DNA of 64,000 nt, taken from assembly GCF_019635465.1 (NCBI RefSeq), contig NZ_JAHBZK010000010.1, positions 62,001 through 126,000 on the forward strand. The letters run 5' to 3'. The notes below the pieces were generated by a model. It made no database searches. It was given only the letters and a program-made list of their open reading frames with translations, and was not told where the DNA came from. The translations under genes and the position numbers were made by a program. Shown in pieces: positions 23,910-32,176 of this stretch (position 1 is the stretch's first letter; each line of letters begins with the position of its first letter). The DNA comes from Hydrogenophaga sp. Lineage in GTDB: Bacteria > Pseudomonadota > Gammaproteobacteria > Burkholderiales > Burkholderiaceae_C.

Positions 23910-24842
23910 TCAGCAGGCGTTGCAGGTGGCCAGCGCCTCGCCGACGCGTTCGCGGGTGTGCTGGGTCAGCGCATCAAGAAAGACCTGGGTGCGCCGGGGA
24001 ATGAACTTGCGGCTGGGCAGGGCCGCGTACATGGTCAGGCGGTTGGTGATCCACGGGTTGAGCACGCGCACCAGGTCGCCGTCGGCCAGCAAGGGCGCCG
24101 CCAGTTCGACCGATGTCGCGGCGATGCCGGCGCCATCGAGCGCGGCGCGGATCAGCGTGTCGTTGTGGTTGGCCCAGATCACGGGCTGCACCTCCACGTC
24201 GACCGCGCGATCGCTCTCATTGGCATTGAGCAGGCGCCATTTGCTCGAGCGTCCGCTGCTGGGCTTCAGGCGCAGTACGTCGTGGTCGATCAGCGCCTCG
24301 GGTGTGGCGGGTTGGCCGCGCCGTTCGATGTACTCGGGGGCCGCGATGAGGATGCCCTCGGTGCTGATCACCTTGCGGGCGATCACGTTGGCATCGAAGG
24401 TGGCGTTGGCGCCAATCAGGGTGATGTCGTACTCCTCGACCGGCGGTTCGCGGTGGGTGTCGACATCGATGTCCAGGCGGATCTTGGGGTAGGCGGCGCG
24501 AAAACTGGTGAGCATGGGCGCCAGCACATGGGTGGCCAGCACGGGCGGCGCGAGCAGGCGCAGCACGCCCGCCAGTTCCTGCGTTTGCGAACTCACCAGC
24601 GCACTGGCTTCTTCAAGGTCGACCAGAATCTGGCGCACCCGCTCCAGGTAGACCTCGCCGGCTTCGGTCAGGGCGACACGGCGCGTCGTGCGGTGCAGCA
24701 AACGGGTGCCCAGGTGCTCTTCAAGATCGGCCACCAGGCGGGTGACCACCGCGGGTGAGGCATCCAGGGCGCGCGCAGCCGCGGCAAAGCCGCCTTCGTC
24801 CACCACCTTCTGGAATGCCCGCATCGAGTGCAATCGGTCCAT
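23910..24842 (-). CDS. LysR-family transcriptional regulator
   Basis: This 310-residue protein has an N-terminal winged helix (FQKVVDEGGFAAAARALDASPAVVTRLVADLE, residues about 10-40, then LLHRTTRRVALTEAGE) and a C-terminal effector domain of the periplasmic-binding type. The GGFAAAARALDASPA core is typical of the subgroup that controls nearby dehydrogenases or efflux genes. It lies upstream of the SDR gene in the same direction, a less usual arrangement, since many LysR genes are divergent from their targets. Confidence 0.9.
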   Translation of the reverse strand: MDRLHSMRAFQKVVDEGGFAAAARALDASPAVVTRLVADLEEHLGTRLLHRTTRRVALTEAGEVYLERVRQILVDLEEASALVSSQTQELAGVLRLLAPPVLATHVLAPMLTSFRAAYPKIRLDIDVDTHREPPVEEYDITLIGANATFDANVIARKVISTEGILIAAPEYIERRGQPATPEALIDHDVLRLKPSSGRSSKWRLLNANESDRAVDVEVQPVIWANHNDTLIRAALDGAGIAATSVELAAPLLADGDLVRVLNPWITNRLTMYAALPSRKFIPRRTQVFLDALTQHTRERVGEALATCNAC

Positions 24843-24956
24843 GGGCGCGAGGATAGCGCGGATCGGTCGATTGTTTCCGAATCGGCAACCTGATCGGCAT
24901 CTGTTGCAGGTTTTTCCTTAATCTCCGCAACTTTGAAAGCCGCGCCCGCGCGAGGC

Positions 24957-26339
24957 TCAGGCAGCCGATTCGTGCACCGGCAAGCCCACCCGAACGCGCA
25001 GCCCGCCGCCTGCGCGCCCATCCATGTCCACCTGTCCACCGTGCAACTGCGCGATCTGGGCCACGATGGCCAGCCCAAGCCCGCTGCCGGTGGTCTGCTC
25101 AGGGCGCAGTCGCACGAAGCGCTGCAATGCGCGGCTGCGGTCTTCGGGCGCAATGCCAGGCCCGTCATCGGCCACGCTGAGCCAGGCGGTCTGTCCGTCG
25201 CGGCTCACCTCGACGTCGACGCGAGCGCCCTCGGGCGTGTGCCGCAGGGCGTTGTCGATCAGGTTGTCGAACACCACGCGGAGATCGTCGGGATCTGCCA
25301 CCACGGTGACGGCTTCGCTGTGCGACACACCCAGGTCGATGGCGCGCTCGTCGGCCTGGGCGGACAGCCCCGCGACCGATTCGGCCGCCAGCCGATCCAG
25401 CCGCACCGGCACCGCCTGCGGCTCGCGCACGCCGGGTTCGAGCCGGGCCATCTGCAGCAACTGGGCCACCAGGTGGGTGGCCCTGGCAATGCCGCGGTCC
25501 AGTTCGTCCAGGGCCGCCTGGCGTTGTTGCTCGGTCTCGTTGCTGCGTCGCGCCAGTTGCGCTTGCAGCTTGATGGCCGCCAGGGGCGTGTTCAGTTCGT
25601 GGGCCACGTCGGCCAGCAGCACGCGTTGGCTGTCGAGCAGTTGTTGCACGCGCGCCAGCAGGGCATTCAGCGCATCGCCCAGTGGTTCAAGTTCCTCTGG
25701 CAGCGCATCGGTGGTCACGGCGTGCAACTGCCGCGCATCCCGTCGGCGCAGGTCTTTGCCCCAGGTGTCGATGGGTGCCAGCGCGCGTTCGACGGCGGTG
25801 TGGATCAGCAGCGACAGCAGGACCACCAGCAGGCCCAGCGGCGCGAGCAACCACGGCACAAGCTCGCTGAAGCTGGCGGCGCGGTCCGCGGTGGTGACGG
25901 CCACCTGTACCGTCTGCTGCCGGTCGATCACGGTGTACACGCGCCAATCCTCGTCGTTCCACCGCACGCCATGCAGGCCAACCGCCTGCAGCGGCGGGCC
26001 GCCCTCGGCCAACGAGCTGTACTGAAGTTGACGATCGGCCGACCAGATCTGGCTCACGAATTGACCCAGGTCTTCCGTCGGCACGATTTCGTCGCTCGGC
26101 TCAATGGCCGGCAAGGCCGGCGAAACGTCGGCCTCGGGCGGCTGCGCCGGCAGGCTGGCCGTGCCCATTGGCCGCACGCCGTGACGCACCACGGAGTAGG
26201 CAATCTGCTGCAAGCCATAGTCGCGAATGCGGTTGAAGCCACTCCAGGCGACGCGGTAGGTGATGAAGCTGACCAGCACGGCCGTCAGCACTACGGCACC
26301 GATCTGCCACAGCAACAGGCGCTGGCGAATCGACCTCAT
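24957..26339 (-). CDS. Sensor histidine kinase (QseC/PmrB type)
   Basis: This 460-residue inner-membrane kinase has two membrane helices (residues about 10-28 and 165-185) around a periplasmic sensor region, then HAMP, HisKA and ATPase domains. The H box is DVAHELNTPLAAIKLQ (Asn replaces the common Arg after HEL), the N box FDNLIDNALRHTPEG, with DDGPGIAPED and TGSGLGLAIV. It autophosphorylates and passes phosphate to the response regulator, whose stop overlaps its start (ATGA). The signal sensed is unknown. The upstream small exported protein may be part of the same response. Confidence 0.92.
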   Translation of the reverse strand: MRSIRQRLLLWQIGAVVLTAVLVSFITYRVAWSGFNRIRDYGLQQIAYSVVRHGVRPMGTASLPAQPPEADVSPALPAIEPSDEIVPTEDLGQFVSQIWSADRQLQYSSLAEGGPPLQAVGLHGVRWNDEDWRVYTVIDRQQTVQVAVTTADRAASFSELVPWLLAPLGLLVVLLSLLIHTAVERALAPIDTWGKDLRRRDARQLHAVTTDALPEELEPLGDALNALLARVQQLLDSQRVLLADVAHELNTPLAAIKLQAQLARRSNETEQQRQAALDELDRGIARATHLVAQLLQMARLEPGVREPQAVPVRLDRLAAESVAGLSAQADERAIDLGVSHSEAVTVVADPDDLRVVFDNLIDNALRHTPEGARVDVEVSRDGQTAWLSVADDGPGIAPEDRSRALQRFVRLRPEQTTGSGLGLAIVAQIAQLHGGQVDMDGRAGGGLRVRVGLPVHESAA

Positions 26340-26998
26340 GCAGGCGCCACCAGCTTGTAGCCCACGCCCCGCACGTTGCGAATCCAGTCTGCGCCGAGCT
26401 TGCGCCGCAGGTGGTGCAGGTGCACCTCCACCGCGTTGCTCTGCACCTCGTCCTGCCAGGAGTACAGGCGCTGCTCGAGCTGCTCGCGCGAGAGCACATG
26501 GCCGGGCCGTTCGATCAACGCCATCAGCAAAGCGAATTCGCGCGGCGACAGCGCCACCGGTTGGCCTTGCAGTTGCGCTTCGCGTCGCAATGGGTCGACC
26601 ACCAGTGCGCCCACGCGCATCTCGGGCTGTGCGCGCCCCTGCTGGCGGCGCACCAGCGCGTGCACGCGGGCAATGAGTTCGTCGAGGTCGAACGGTTTGG
26701 TGAGGTAGTCGTCGGCGCCGAGGTTGAGGCCTGCGATCCGATCGGGCACAGCGTCGCGCGCGGAAACCACCAACACCGGCAGGCTGCGCTGGCCGGCACG
26801 CAGCCAGCGCAGCAGCGCCAGTCCATCCTGCTGCGGCAGACCGATGTCGAGCAACAGCACGTCGTGTGCATCGTTCTCCAGGGCAGTCTGCGCGCTGCGG
26901 CCGTCGCGCACCCAGTCGACGACGAAGCCGGCCATGGCCAGACCCCGCTCCAGGCCGCGGCCGAGCATCGGATCGTCTTCGGCGAGCAGCAGTCGCAT
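26336..26998 (-). CDS. OmpR-family response regulator (QseB/PmrA type)
   Basis: This 220-residue regulator has a receiver domain with the EDD acid pair at residues 7-9, phospho-acceptor Asp in LLLDIGLPQQDG near residue 51 and the TKPFD lysine near 101, followed by a winged-helix DNA-binding domain (LSPREFALLMALIERPG ... VEVHLHHLRRKLG, then VRGVGYKL). It overlaps the kinase gene by three bases in one operon. Members of this group bind paired CTTAA-like half-sites 5 bases apart, and a matching box occurs at 27291-27307. Confidence 0.93.
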   Translation of the reverse strand: MRLLLAEDDPMLGRGLERGLAMAGFVVDWVRDGRSAQTALENDAHDVLLLDIGLPQQDGLALLRWLRAGQRSLPVLVVSARDAVPDRIAGLNLGADDYLTKPFDLDELIARVHALVRRQQGRAQPEMRVGALVVDPLRREAQLQGQPVALSPREFALLMALIERPGHVLSREQLEQRLYSWQDEVQSNAVEVHLHHLRRKLGADWIRNVRGVGYKLVAPA

Positions 26999-27014
26999 GG
27001 GCACAGTGTGCGCG

Positions 27015-27041
27015 AAAAAAAAGCGGGGTTGCCCCCGCTTT
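27015..27041 (-). terminator. Terminator behind the small exported protein gene
   Basis: Read on the minus strand, AAAGCGGGG (27033-27041) pairs with CCCCGCTTT (27020-27028) and runs into a T tract of eight. It separates the small gene at 27061-27219 from the regulator operon that starts at 26998, so the latter may depend on read-through or its own promoter. Confidence 0.75.
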
Positions 27042-27060
27042 GGCCAAGCGATTCGGTCGA

Positions 27061-27219
27061 TCAGGACTTCTTCTCTTCCTTGCAGTCCTTGTCCTTCTTG
27101 GGGTCGCACTTCTTCATTTCTTCTTTCTTCTCGGCGGGCTTGGCGGCCGGGGTCGTTGCGTGGGCAATGCCCATGCTGAAGGCGGCGGCGCAGAACAGGG
27201 CGATCAGGGACTTGGTCAT
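27061..27219 (-). CDS. Small lysine-rich exported protein
   Basis: This 52-residue protein has a textbook signal peptide (MTKSLIALFCAAAFSMGIAHA, likely cut after AHA), leaving about 31 mature residues that are one-third lysine with two cysteines (MKKCDPKKDKDCKEEKKS). It lies directly upstream of the two-component genes, with a terminator between and a paired direct-repeat box upstream. Small exported proteins are often targets of QseB/PmrA-type regulators. A metal- or polyanion-binding role is possible but unproven. No known family is assigned. Confidence 0.75.
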   Translation of the reverse strand: MTKSLIALFCAAAFSMGIAHATTPAAKPAEKKEEMKKCDPKKDKDCKEEKKS

Positions 27220-27290
27220 GACGGTTGTCTCTCGGTGGAGGGGGCCCACGGGCACCGTGCCCGCGGTGTGCCGGATTCTGTTGGGGCAGA

Positions 27291-27307
27291 CTTAGGGCAG
27301 ATTTAAG
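27291..27307 (-). promoter_or_regulatory. Candidate response-regulator box (PmrA/QseB-like)
   Basis: Read on the minus strand, CTTAAA-N5-CCTAAG forms two half-sites 11 bases apart, the spacing and near-consensus of PmrA/QseB boxes. It lies about 72 bases before the small exported gene, whose neighbour is a regulator of that class. One half-site deviates from CTTAA, so binding is only inferred. Confidence 0.45.
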
Positions 27308-27348
27308 GCTCCCTGCCTTCAGACATGGTGGAAACCCCGAGGCCCTGC

Positions 27349-27732
27349 ATGACCACATTTGCGCAAGTCATCTTGTTTACCGATACCGACGGCCGTGCCC
27401 GTTTTCGAGAGGAAGCCATCGCGCTGGGCGAGGGCACGCCGGCCGCGCGTCTGTCCGCGGTCCTGCCAGCCAGCGGCCTGCAATTGCGCGAGAGCCCGGT
27501 GGGCTTTCGCAGCAGCTTTCACTGCACCGGCGCACCGCAGTGGCTGTTCGTGTTGCGTGGTCGCATGGAGATCGGCCTGCAGGACGGCAGCAGCCGCATC
27601 TTCGGGCCGGGCGAACACTTCTATTCGGCCGACACCCTGCCAGAGGGTGCCACCTTCGACCCCACGGTGCACGGCCACTGGAGCCGGCAGGTGGGCGACG
27701 AGCCACTGGTGACTGCCTTCGTCAAGGTCTGA
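27349..27732 (+). CDS. Small cupin-domain protein
   Basis: This 127-residue protein has the single cupin fold: FRSSFHCTGAPQWLFVLRGRMEIGLQDG, then GPGEHFYSADTLPEGATFDPTVHGHW. His residues at the usual metal positions are only partly kept (SFHC and EHF), so it may bind an organic ligand rather than catalyse. ATG 27349 is preferred over ATG 27325 because GAGG at 27339-27342 fits it. It stands alone between divergent and convergent neighbours. Substrate unknown. Confidence 0.75.
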   Translation: MTTFAQVILFTDTDGRARFREEAIALGEGTPAARLSAVLPASGLQLRESPVGFRSSFHCTGAPQWLFVLRGRMEIGLQDGSSRIFGPGEHFYSADTLPEGATFDPTVHGHWSRQVGDEPLVTAFVKV

Positions 27733-27747
27733 CACAGAACCCGACGC

Positions 27748-27785
27748 AACGAGGCCGCCACACCTTTCGATGTGGCGGCCTCGTT
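27748..27785. terminator. Bidirectional hairpin between cupin and rhlE
   Basis: AACGAGGCCGCCACA (27748-27762) and its exact complement (27771-27785) form a perfect 15-bp stem with an eight-base loop between two convergent genes. There is no long T run, so it may act from both sides or stabilise mRNA ends. Confidence 0.65.
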
Positions 27786-27821
27786 GGGCGGCGGATGCCG
27801 CCCAGGATTCGGATGGAAACC

Positions 27822-29549
27822 TCAGTTGGAGATGCGGCCGAAGCTGGTGCGCAAGGGATCCACCGCACCTTCGCCACGTTGGCCGCCACCGCCACCACCG
27901 CCGCCTTTGCCGCCGCGCTTCTTCTTGTTGTTGCGGTTGCCGGTGCGCATGGCGTCGATGCCAGTGCGCAGCGGATCGGGCTGGCCGTTGGGGTTGGCCT
28001 GGCGCGGACGCGGTTCGCGAATGCGCAGGCTGCCCAGGTGGGCGTTCGGGCCTGGCTGGCGCTCGTGGCCTTCTTCGCCTTCAAAGCGCGGCGGGCGATC
28101 GCCACGGGGAGGGCGCTGACGCTGCTGACCGTCACCGCGAGCTTGACCTTCGGGGCGCGGGTGTCCGCTGCCTTGCCCTTGACCGCTCGGACGGGGGCCG
28201 CGTGCCTTCTGGCCCTGGCCGCGCGGCTGACCGTCGCCGCGACCCTGGCCCTGGCCATCGCCGGACTTCTTCTCGCGGATGCGTTGCATCATTTCCTGGC
28301 GCGCCACCTTGGCCGCGGCGGCCATCACGTCGCGGCTGGGCGGCTTGCCGGCGCCGCCCCACAGGGTCTGGCGGCCCATGGCGATCGGCTCGGCCTTTTC
28401 ACCGGGCTCGGGCATGAATTCGGCAAAGATCTCGACCGGAATCTGCTGCTTGGTGAAACGTTCGATCTCCATCATGAAGCCTTCCTCGTCGAGGCTGACG
28501 AGGTTGACCGCCTGGCCTTCACGGCCGGCGCGGCCCGTGCGGCCGATGCGGTGCACGTAGTCTTCGCAGATGTTGGGGATGTCGTAGTTGACGACGTGCG
28601 GCAGCTCGTCGATGTCGATGCCGCGGGCGGCGATGTCGGTGGCCACCAGGGCGCGGATCTCGCCGCTCTTGAAGCCGGCCAGCGCCTGGGTGCGCGCGCC
28701 CTGGCTCTTGTTGCCGTGCAGGGCCATGGCGGTGACGCCATGCTTGTTGAGGTATTCGGCCACGTTGTTGGCGCCGAACTTGGTGCGGGTGAACACCAGC
28801 ACCTGGCTCCAGTCGTGCTGCTGGATGATGTGCACCAGTAACGCCTTCTTCTTGCCGCGACCCACCGGGTGGATGACCTGGGTGATGCGCTGCACCGTGG
28901 TGTTGGGCGGCGTCACCTGGATGTGCTGCGGGTCCTTGAGCAGGCCGTTGGCCAGGTCGCGGATCTCGCTGCTGAAGGTGGCCGAGAACAGCAGGCTCTG
29001 CTTGCTTTGCGGCAACAGCGCCAGCACCTTCTTCACATCGTGAATGAAGCCCATGTCCAGCATGCGGTCGGCTTCGTCCAGCACCAGCACCTGCACGGTC
29101 GACAGGTCGAGGCGGCCCTGCTGGTTGAGGTCGAGCAGGCGGCCCGGCGTGGCCACCAGGATGTCGACGCCACGGCGCATGGCCTCGATCTGCGGGTTCA
29201 TGCCCACGCCGCCGAAGACGACGGCCGAGCTCAGGTCCACGTGCTTGCCATAGACGCGCACCGATTCTTCGACCTGTGCGGCCAGTTCGCGCGTGGGCGT
29301 GAGCACCAGGGCGCGGATGCCGATGCCGCCAAATCGGTTGGCGCTGCGCTCGCCTTGCGACAGGCGCTGCAGCATCGGCAGGGTGAAGGCCGCGGTCTTG
29401 CCGGTGCCGGTCTGGGCGCCGGCGAGCAGGTCACGCCCGGCCAGCACGGCGGGGATGGCCTCCACCTGGATCGGGGTCGGGGTGTTGTAGCCGTGTTCGT
29501 GCACGGCTTGCACGATGGCCGGGGCCAGGTTCAGTTCTTCGAAAGTCAT
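27822..29549 (-). CDS. rhlE: DEAD-box RNA helicase RhlE
   Basis: This 575-residue cytoplasmic helicase unwinds RNA in ribosome assembly and mRNA turnover. All core motifs are visible: the Q-motif region (TPTPIQ), AQTGTGKT, PTRELA, VLDEADRML, SATF, and in the second RecA domain ATDIAARGIDI and HRIGRTGR. The tail of about 190 residues is Gly/Arg/Gln-rich with a final KKKRGGKGGGGGGGG run, an RNA-binding extension common in RhlE. ATG 29549 is chosen; GTG 29564 is possible. No clear ribosome site precedes it. Confidence 0.93.
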   Translation of the reverse strand: MTFEELNLAPAIVQAVHEHGYNTPTPIQVEAIPAVLAGRDLLAGAQTGTGKTAAFTLPMLQRLSQGERSANRFGGIGIRALVLTPTRELAAQVEESVRVYGKHVDLSSAVVFGGVGMNPQIEAMRRGVDILVATPGRLLDLNQQGRLDLSTVQVLVLDEADRMLDMGFIHDVKKVLALLPQSKQSLLFSATFSSEIRDLANGLLKDPQHIQVTPPNTTVQRITQVIHPVGRGKKKALLVHIIQQHDWSQVLVFTRTKFGANNVAEYLNKHGVTAMALHGNKSQGARTQALAGFKSGEIRALVATDIAARGIDIDELPHVVNYDIPNICEDYVHRIGRTGRAGREGQAVNLVSLDEEGFMMEIERFTKQQIPVEIFAEFMPEPGEKAEPIAMGRQTLWGGAGKPPSRDVMAAAAKVARQEMMQRIREKKSGDGQGQGRGDGQPRGQGQKARGPRPSGQGQGSGHPRPEGQARGDGQQRQRPPRGDRPPRFEGEEGHERQPGPNAHLGSLRIREPRPRQANPNGQPDPLRTGIDAMRTGNRNNKKKRGGKGGGGGGGGQRGEGAVDPLRTSFGRISN

Positions 29550-29797
29550 TGTGTGAAGCGGCACCCTTCCAGGGCGCTGGGGATCGGCCTTTCGGGGCTG
29601 CCGCTCAGGGCATGCACCCGCTCAGTGGGGGGCCGATGGATTTCCGGGGAGATTGGCGGCGTCCGCACGGGAGGCGCGCCCCAGCAGGCAGCTGGTGCCG
29701 GGCCTACTGACGTGCCCGACGGGGCGTATTGTGGCATGGGTCGATAATCCCGGGGTCGCGCGCCCGTCCGGGGCGCTGCAAATTTCCCACAGACACC

Positions 29798-31459
29798 ATG
29801 GCTCAATACGTTTTTTCCATGAACCGGGTCGGCAAGATCGTGCCGCCCAAACGCCAGATCCTCAAGGACATCTCCCTGTCCTTCTTCCCCGGCGCCAAGA
29901 TCGGCGTGCTCGGCCTCAACGGTTCGGGCAAGTCCACGCTGCTCAAGATCATGGCCGGCATCGACAAGGAGATCGAAGGCGAAGCGATCCCGATGGCCGG
30001 CATCCGCATTGGCTATCTGCCGCAGGAACCCAAGCTCAATGACGAGCAGACCGTGCGGGAGGCGGTGGAAGACAGCATGGGCGAGGTGCGCTCCGCGCAG
30101 AAGCGCCTGGACGAGGTCTATGCGGCCTACGCCGAACCCGATGCCGACTTCGACGCGCTGGCCGCCGAGCAGGCCCAGCTCGAGGCCATCATCGCCACCG
30201 CCGGCACCGATTCCGAGCACCAGCTCGAAATCGCGGCCGATGCGCTGCGCCTGCCGCCCTGGGACGCGAAGATCGGCCTGCTCTCCGGTGGCGAGAAGCG
30301 CCGCGTGGCGCTGTGCTGCATGCTGTTGTCCAAGCCCGACATGCTGCTGCTGGACGAACCCACCAACCACCTGGACGCCGAATCGGTGGAGTGGCTGGAG
30401 CACTTCCTGCAGCGCTTCCCGGGTACCGTGGTGGCCATCACCCACGATCGGTACTTCCTCGACAACGCCGCCGAGTGGATTCTCGAACTCGACCGCGGCC
30501 ACGGCATTCCCTACAAGGGCAACTACTCCAGCTGGCTGGAGCAGAAGGAGGCCCGCCTGGAGCAGGAGCAGCGTACCGAGGACGCGCGCCGCAAGGCCAT
30601 GAAGGAAGAACTCAAGTGGGTGCGCTCCAACGCCAAGGGCCGTCAGGCCAAGAGCAAGGCGCGCCTGGCCCGCTTCGAGGAGCTGAGCGACGTCGAGTAC
30701 CAGAAGCGCAACGAGACCAACGAGATCTTCATTCCCGTGGCCGATCGCCTGGGCAATGAAGTCATCGAATTCAAGGGCGTGAGCAAGAGCTACGGCGACC
30801 GCCTGCTGATCGACAACCTGAGCTTCTCGGTCCCCGCGGGCGCCATCGTCGGCATCATCGGTCCCAACGGCGCCGGCAAGTCAACGCTGTTCAAGCTGAT
30901 CACCGGCAAGGAACAACCGGACAGCGGCACCGTGAAGATTGGCCAGACGGTGAAGATCGCCGCCGTGGACCAGAGCCGAGACGGGCTGGCCGGCGACAAG
31001 ACGGTGTGGGAAGACATCTCCGGTGGCCTCGACATGATCACCGTGGGCAAGTTCCAGATGCCCAGCCGCGCCTACTGCGGCCGCTTCAACTTCTCCGGCG
31101 GCGACCAGCAGAAGATGGTGAAGAACCTCTCGGGGGGTGAACGTGGTCGCCTGCACCTGGCCAAGATGCTGGCAGAGGGAGGCAACGTGCTGCTGCTGGA
31201 CGAACCTTCGAACGACCTCGACGTGGAAACCCTGCGCGCGCTGGAAGAGGCGCTGCTGGAATTCGCCGGCAGCGCGCTGGTGGTCAGCCACGACCGCTGG
31301 TTCCTCGACCGCATCTGCACGCACATCCTCGCGGCCGAAGGCGACAGCCAGTGGTTCTTCTTCAACGGCAACTACCAGGAATACGAGGCCGACAAGAAGC
31401 AGCGACTGGGCGAGGAGGGTGCGGCACCCAAGCGCCCGCGCTTCAAGTCCCTGGCATGA
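29798..31459 (+). CDS. ettA: Energy-dependent translational throttle ABC-F protein
   Basis: This 553-residue soluble ABC-F protein acts at the ribosomal E site to gate elongation according to ATP level. It has two nucleotide-binding domains: GLNGSGKST, LSGGEKRR and LLLDEPTNHLD in the first; GPNGAGKST, LSGGERGR and LLLDEPSNDLD in the second, with the linker (LKWVRSNAKGRQAKSKARLARFEEL) between. Length and the SSW-type arm match EttA (about 555 residues). It is transcribed away from rhlE and is followed by the DUF1415 gene. Confidence 0.95.
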   Translation: MAQYVFSMNRVGKIVPPKRQILKDISLSFFPGAKIGVLGLNGSGKSTLLKIMAGIDKEIEGEAIPMAGIRIGYLPQEPKLNDEQTVREAVEDSMGEVRSAQKRLDEVYAAYAEPDADFDALAAEQAQLEAIIATAGTDSEHQLEIAADALRLPPWDAKIGLLSGGEKRRVALCCMLLSKPDMLLLDEPTNHLDAESVEWLEHFLQRFPGTVVAITHDRYFLDNAAEWILELDRGHGIPYKGNYSSWLEQKEARLEQEQRTEDARRKAMKEELKWVRSNAKGRQAKSKARLARFEELSDVEYQKRNETNEIFIPVADRLGNEVIEFKGVSKSYGDRLLIDNLSFSVPAGAIVGIIGPNGAGKSTLFKLITGKEQPDSGTVKIGQTVKIAAVDQSRDGLAGDKTVWEDISGGLDMITVGKFQMPSRAYCGRFNFSGGDQQKMVKNLSGGERGRLHLAKMLAEGGNVLLLDEPSNDLDVETLRALEEALLEFAGSALVVSHDRWFLDRICTHILAAEGDSQWFFFNGNYQEYEADKKQRLGEEGAAPKRPRFKSLA

Positions 31460-31536
31460 ACGTGGCCCCCACGCTGCGCCGCCGTGCGGGTTCTGCAGAG
31501 CATCCCTAGGGGCGGCCCGGCGGCCAAACAGGTTTC

Positions 31537-32082
31537 ATGAACGAAGAGACTGTTCTCGCCGCGACGCGGCACTGGATCGAGATGGCCGTGATCGGCCTCA
31601 ACCTGTGCCCGTTCGCGCGGGCTGTGTGGGTGAAGAACCAGGTGCGCATCGTGGTCAGCACGGCACGGCACGTGGATGCCTTCCTCGACGACCTGGACCG
31701 CGAGCTGGACCTGCTGGCCCAGACACCCGCGGAGCAGATCGATACCACGCTGATCGTGCACGCCTCGCTGTTCCCCGACTTCGAGGTCTTCAACGATTTT
31801 CTGGGTGTGGTCGACGAGATCGTTGACGAGCACGAACTCGACGGCGTGATCCAGGTCGCCGCGTTTCACCCGCAGTGGCAGTTCGACGGCACCGAGGCCG
31901 AGGACATCACCAATGCCACCAACCGCTCGCCGTTCCCCACCCTGCACCTGTTGCGCGAAGACAGCGTCTCGCGTGCGGTGGCCAGCGAAGGCGGTGACGC
32001 CGAGGCCATCGTGGCGCGCAACATTGAGACTCTGCGCCGCCTGGGGCCGCAGGGCTGGACCGACCTGCTCTCGAAAGCCTGA
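31537..32082 (+). CDS. DUF1415 family protein
   Basis: This 181-residue protein reads as the DUF1415 family: TRHWIEMAVIGLNLCPFARAVW at the start, a central TTLIVHASLFPDFEVFNDFL, and GVIQVAAFHPQWQFDGTEAEDITNATNRSPFPTLHLLRE split across residues about 105-145. The NLCPFA cysteine and the HP..F pocket are conserved in the family, whose role is unknown. It probably shares the ettA transcript, 77 bases downstream. Confidence 0.9.
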   Translation: MNEETVLAATRHWIEMAVIGLNLCPFARAVWVKNQVRIVVSTARHVDAFLDDLDRELDLLAQTPAEQIDTTLIVHASLFPDFEVFNDFLGVVDEIVDEHELDGVIQVAAFHPQWQFDGTEAEDITNATNRSPFPTLHLLREDSVSRAVASEGGDAEAIVARNIETLRRLGPQGWTDLLSKA

Positions 32083-32176
32083 TCTGGTGTGAGAAACCCC
32101 TCGATTTCCCGGGTTGTGGGATTGGCCAAGAGCGCAGAATGTGCGGCATCCGCCGCCACAAGCGACCGAACTGCCC

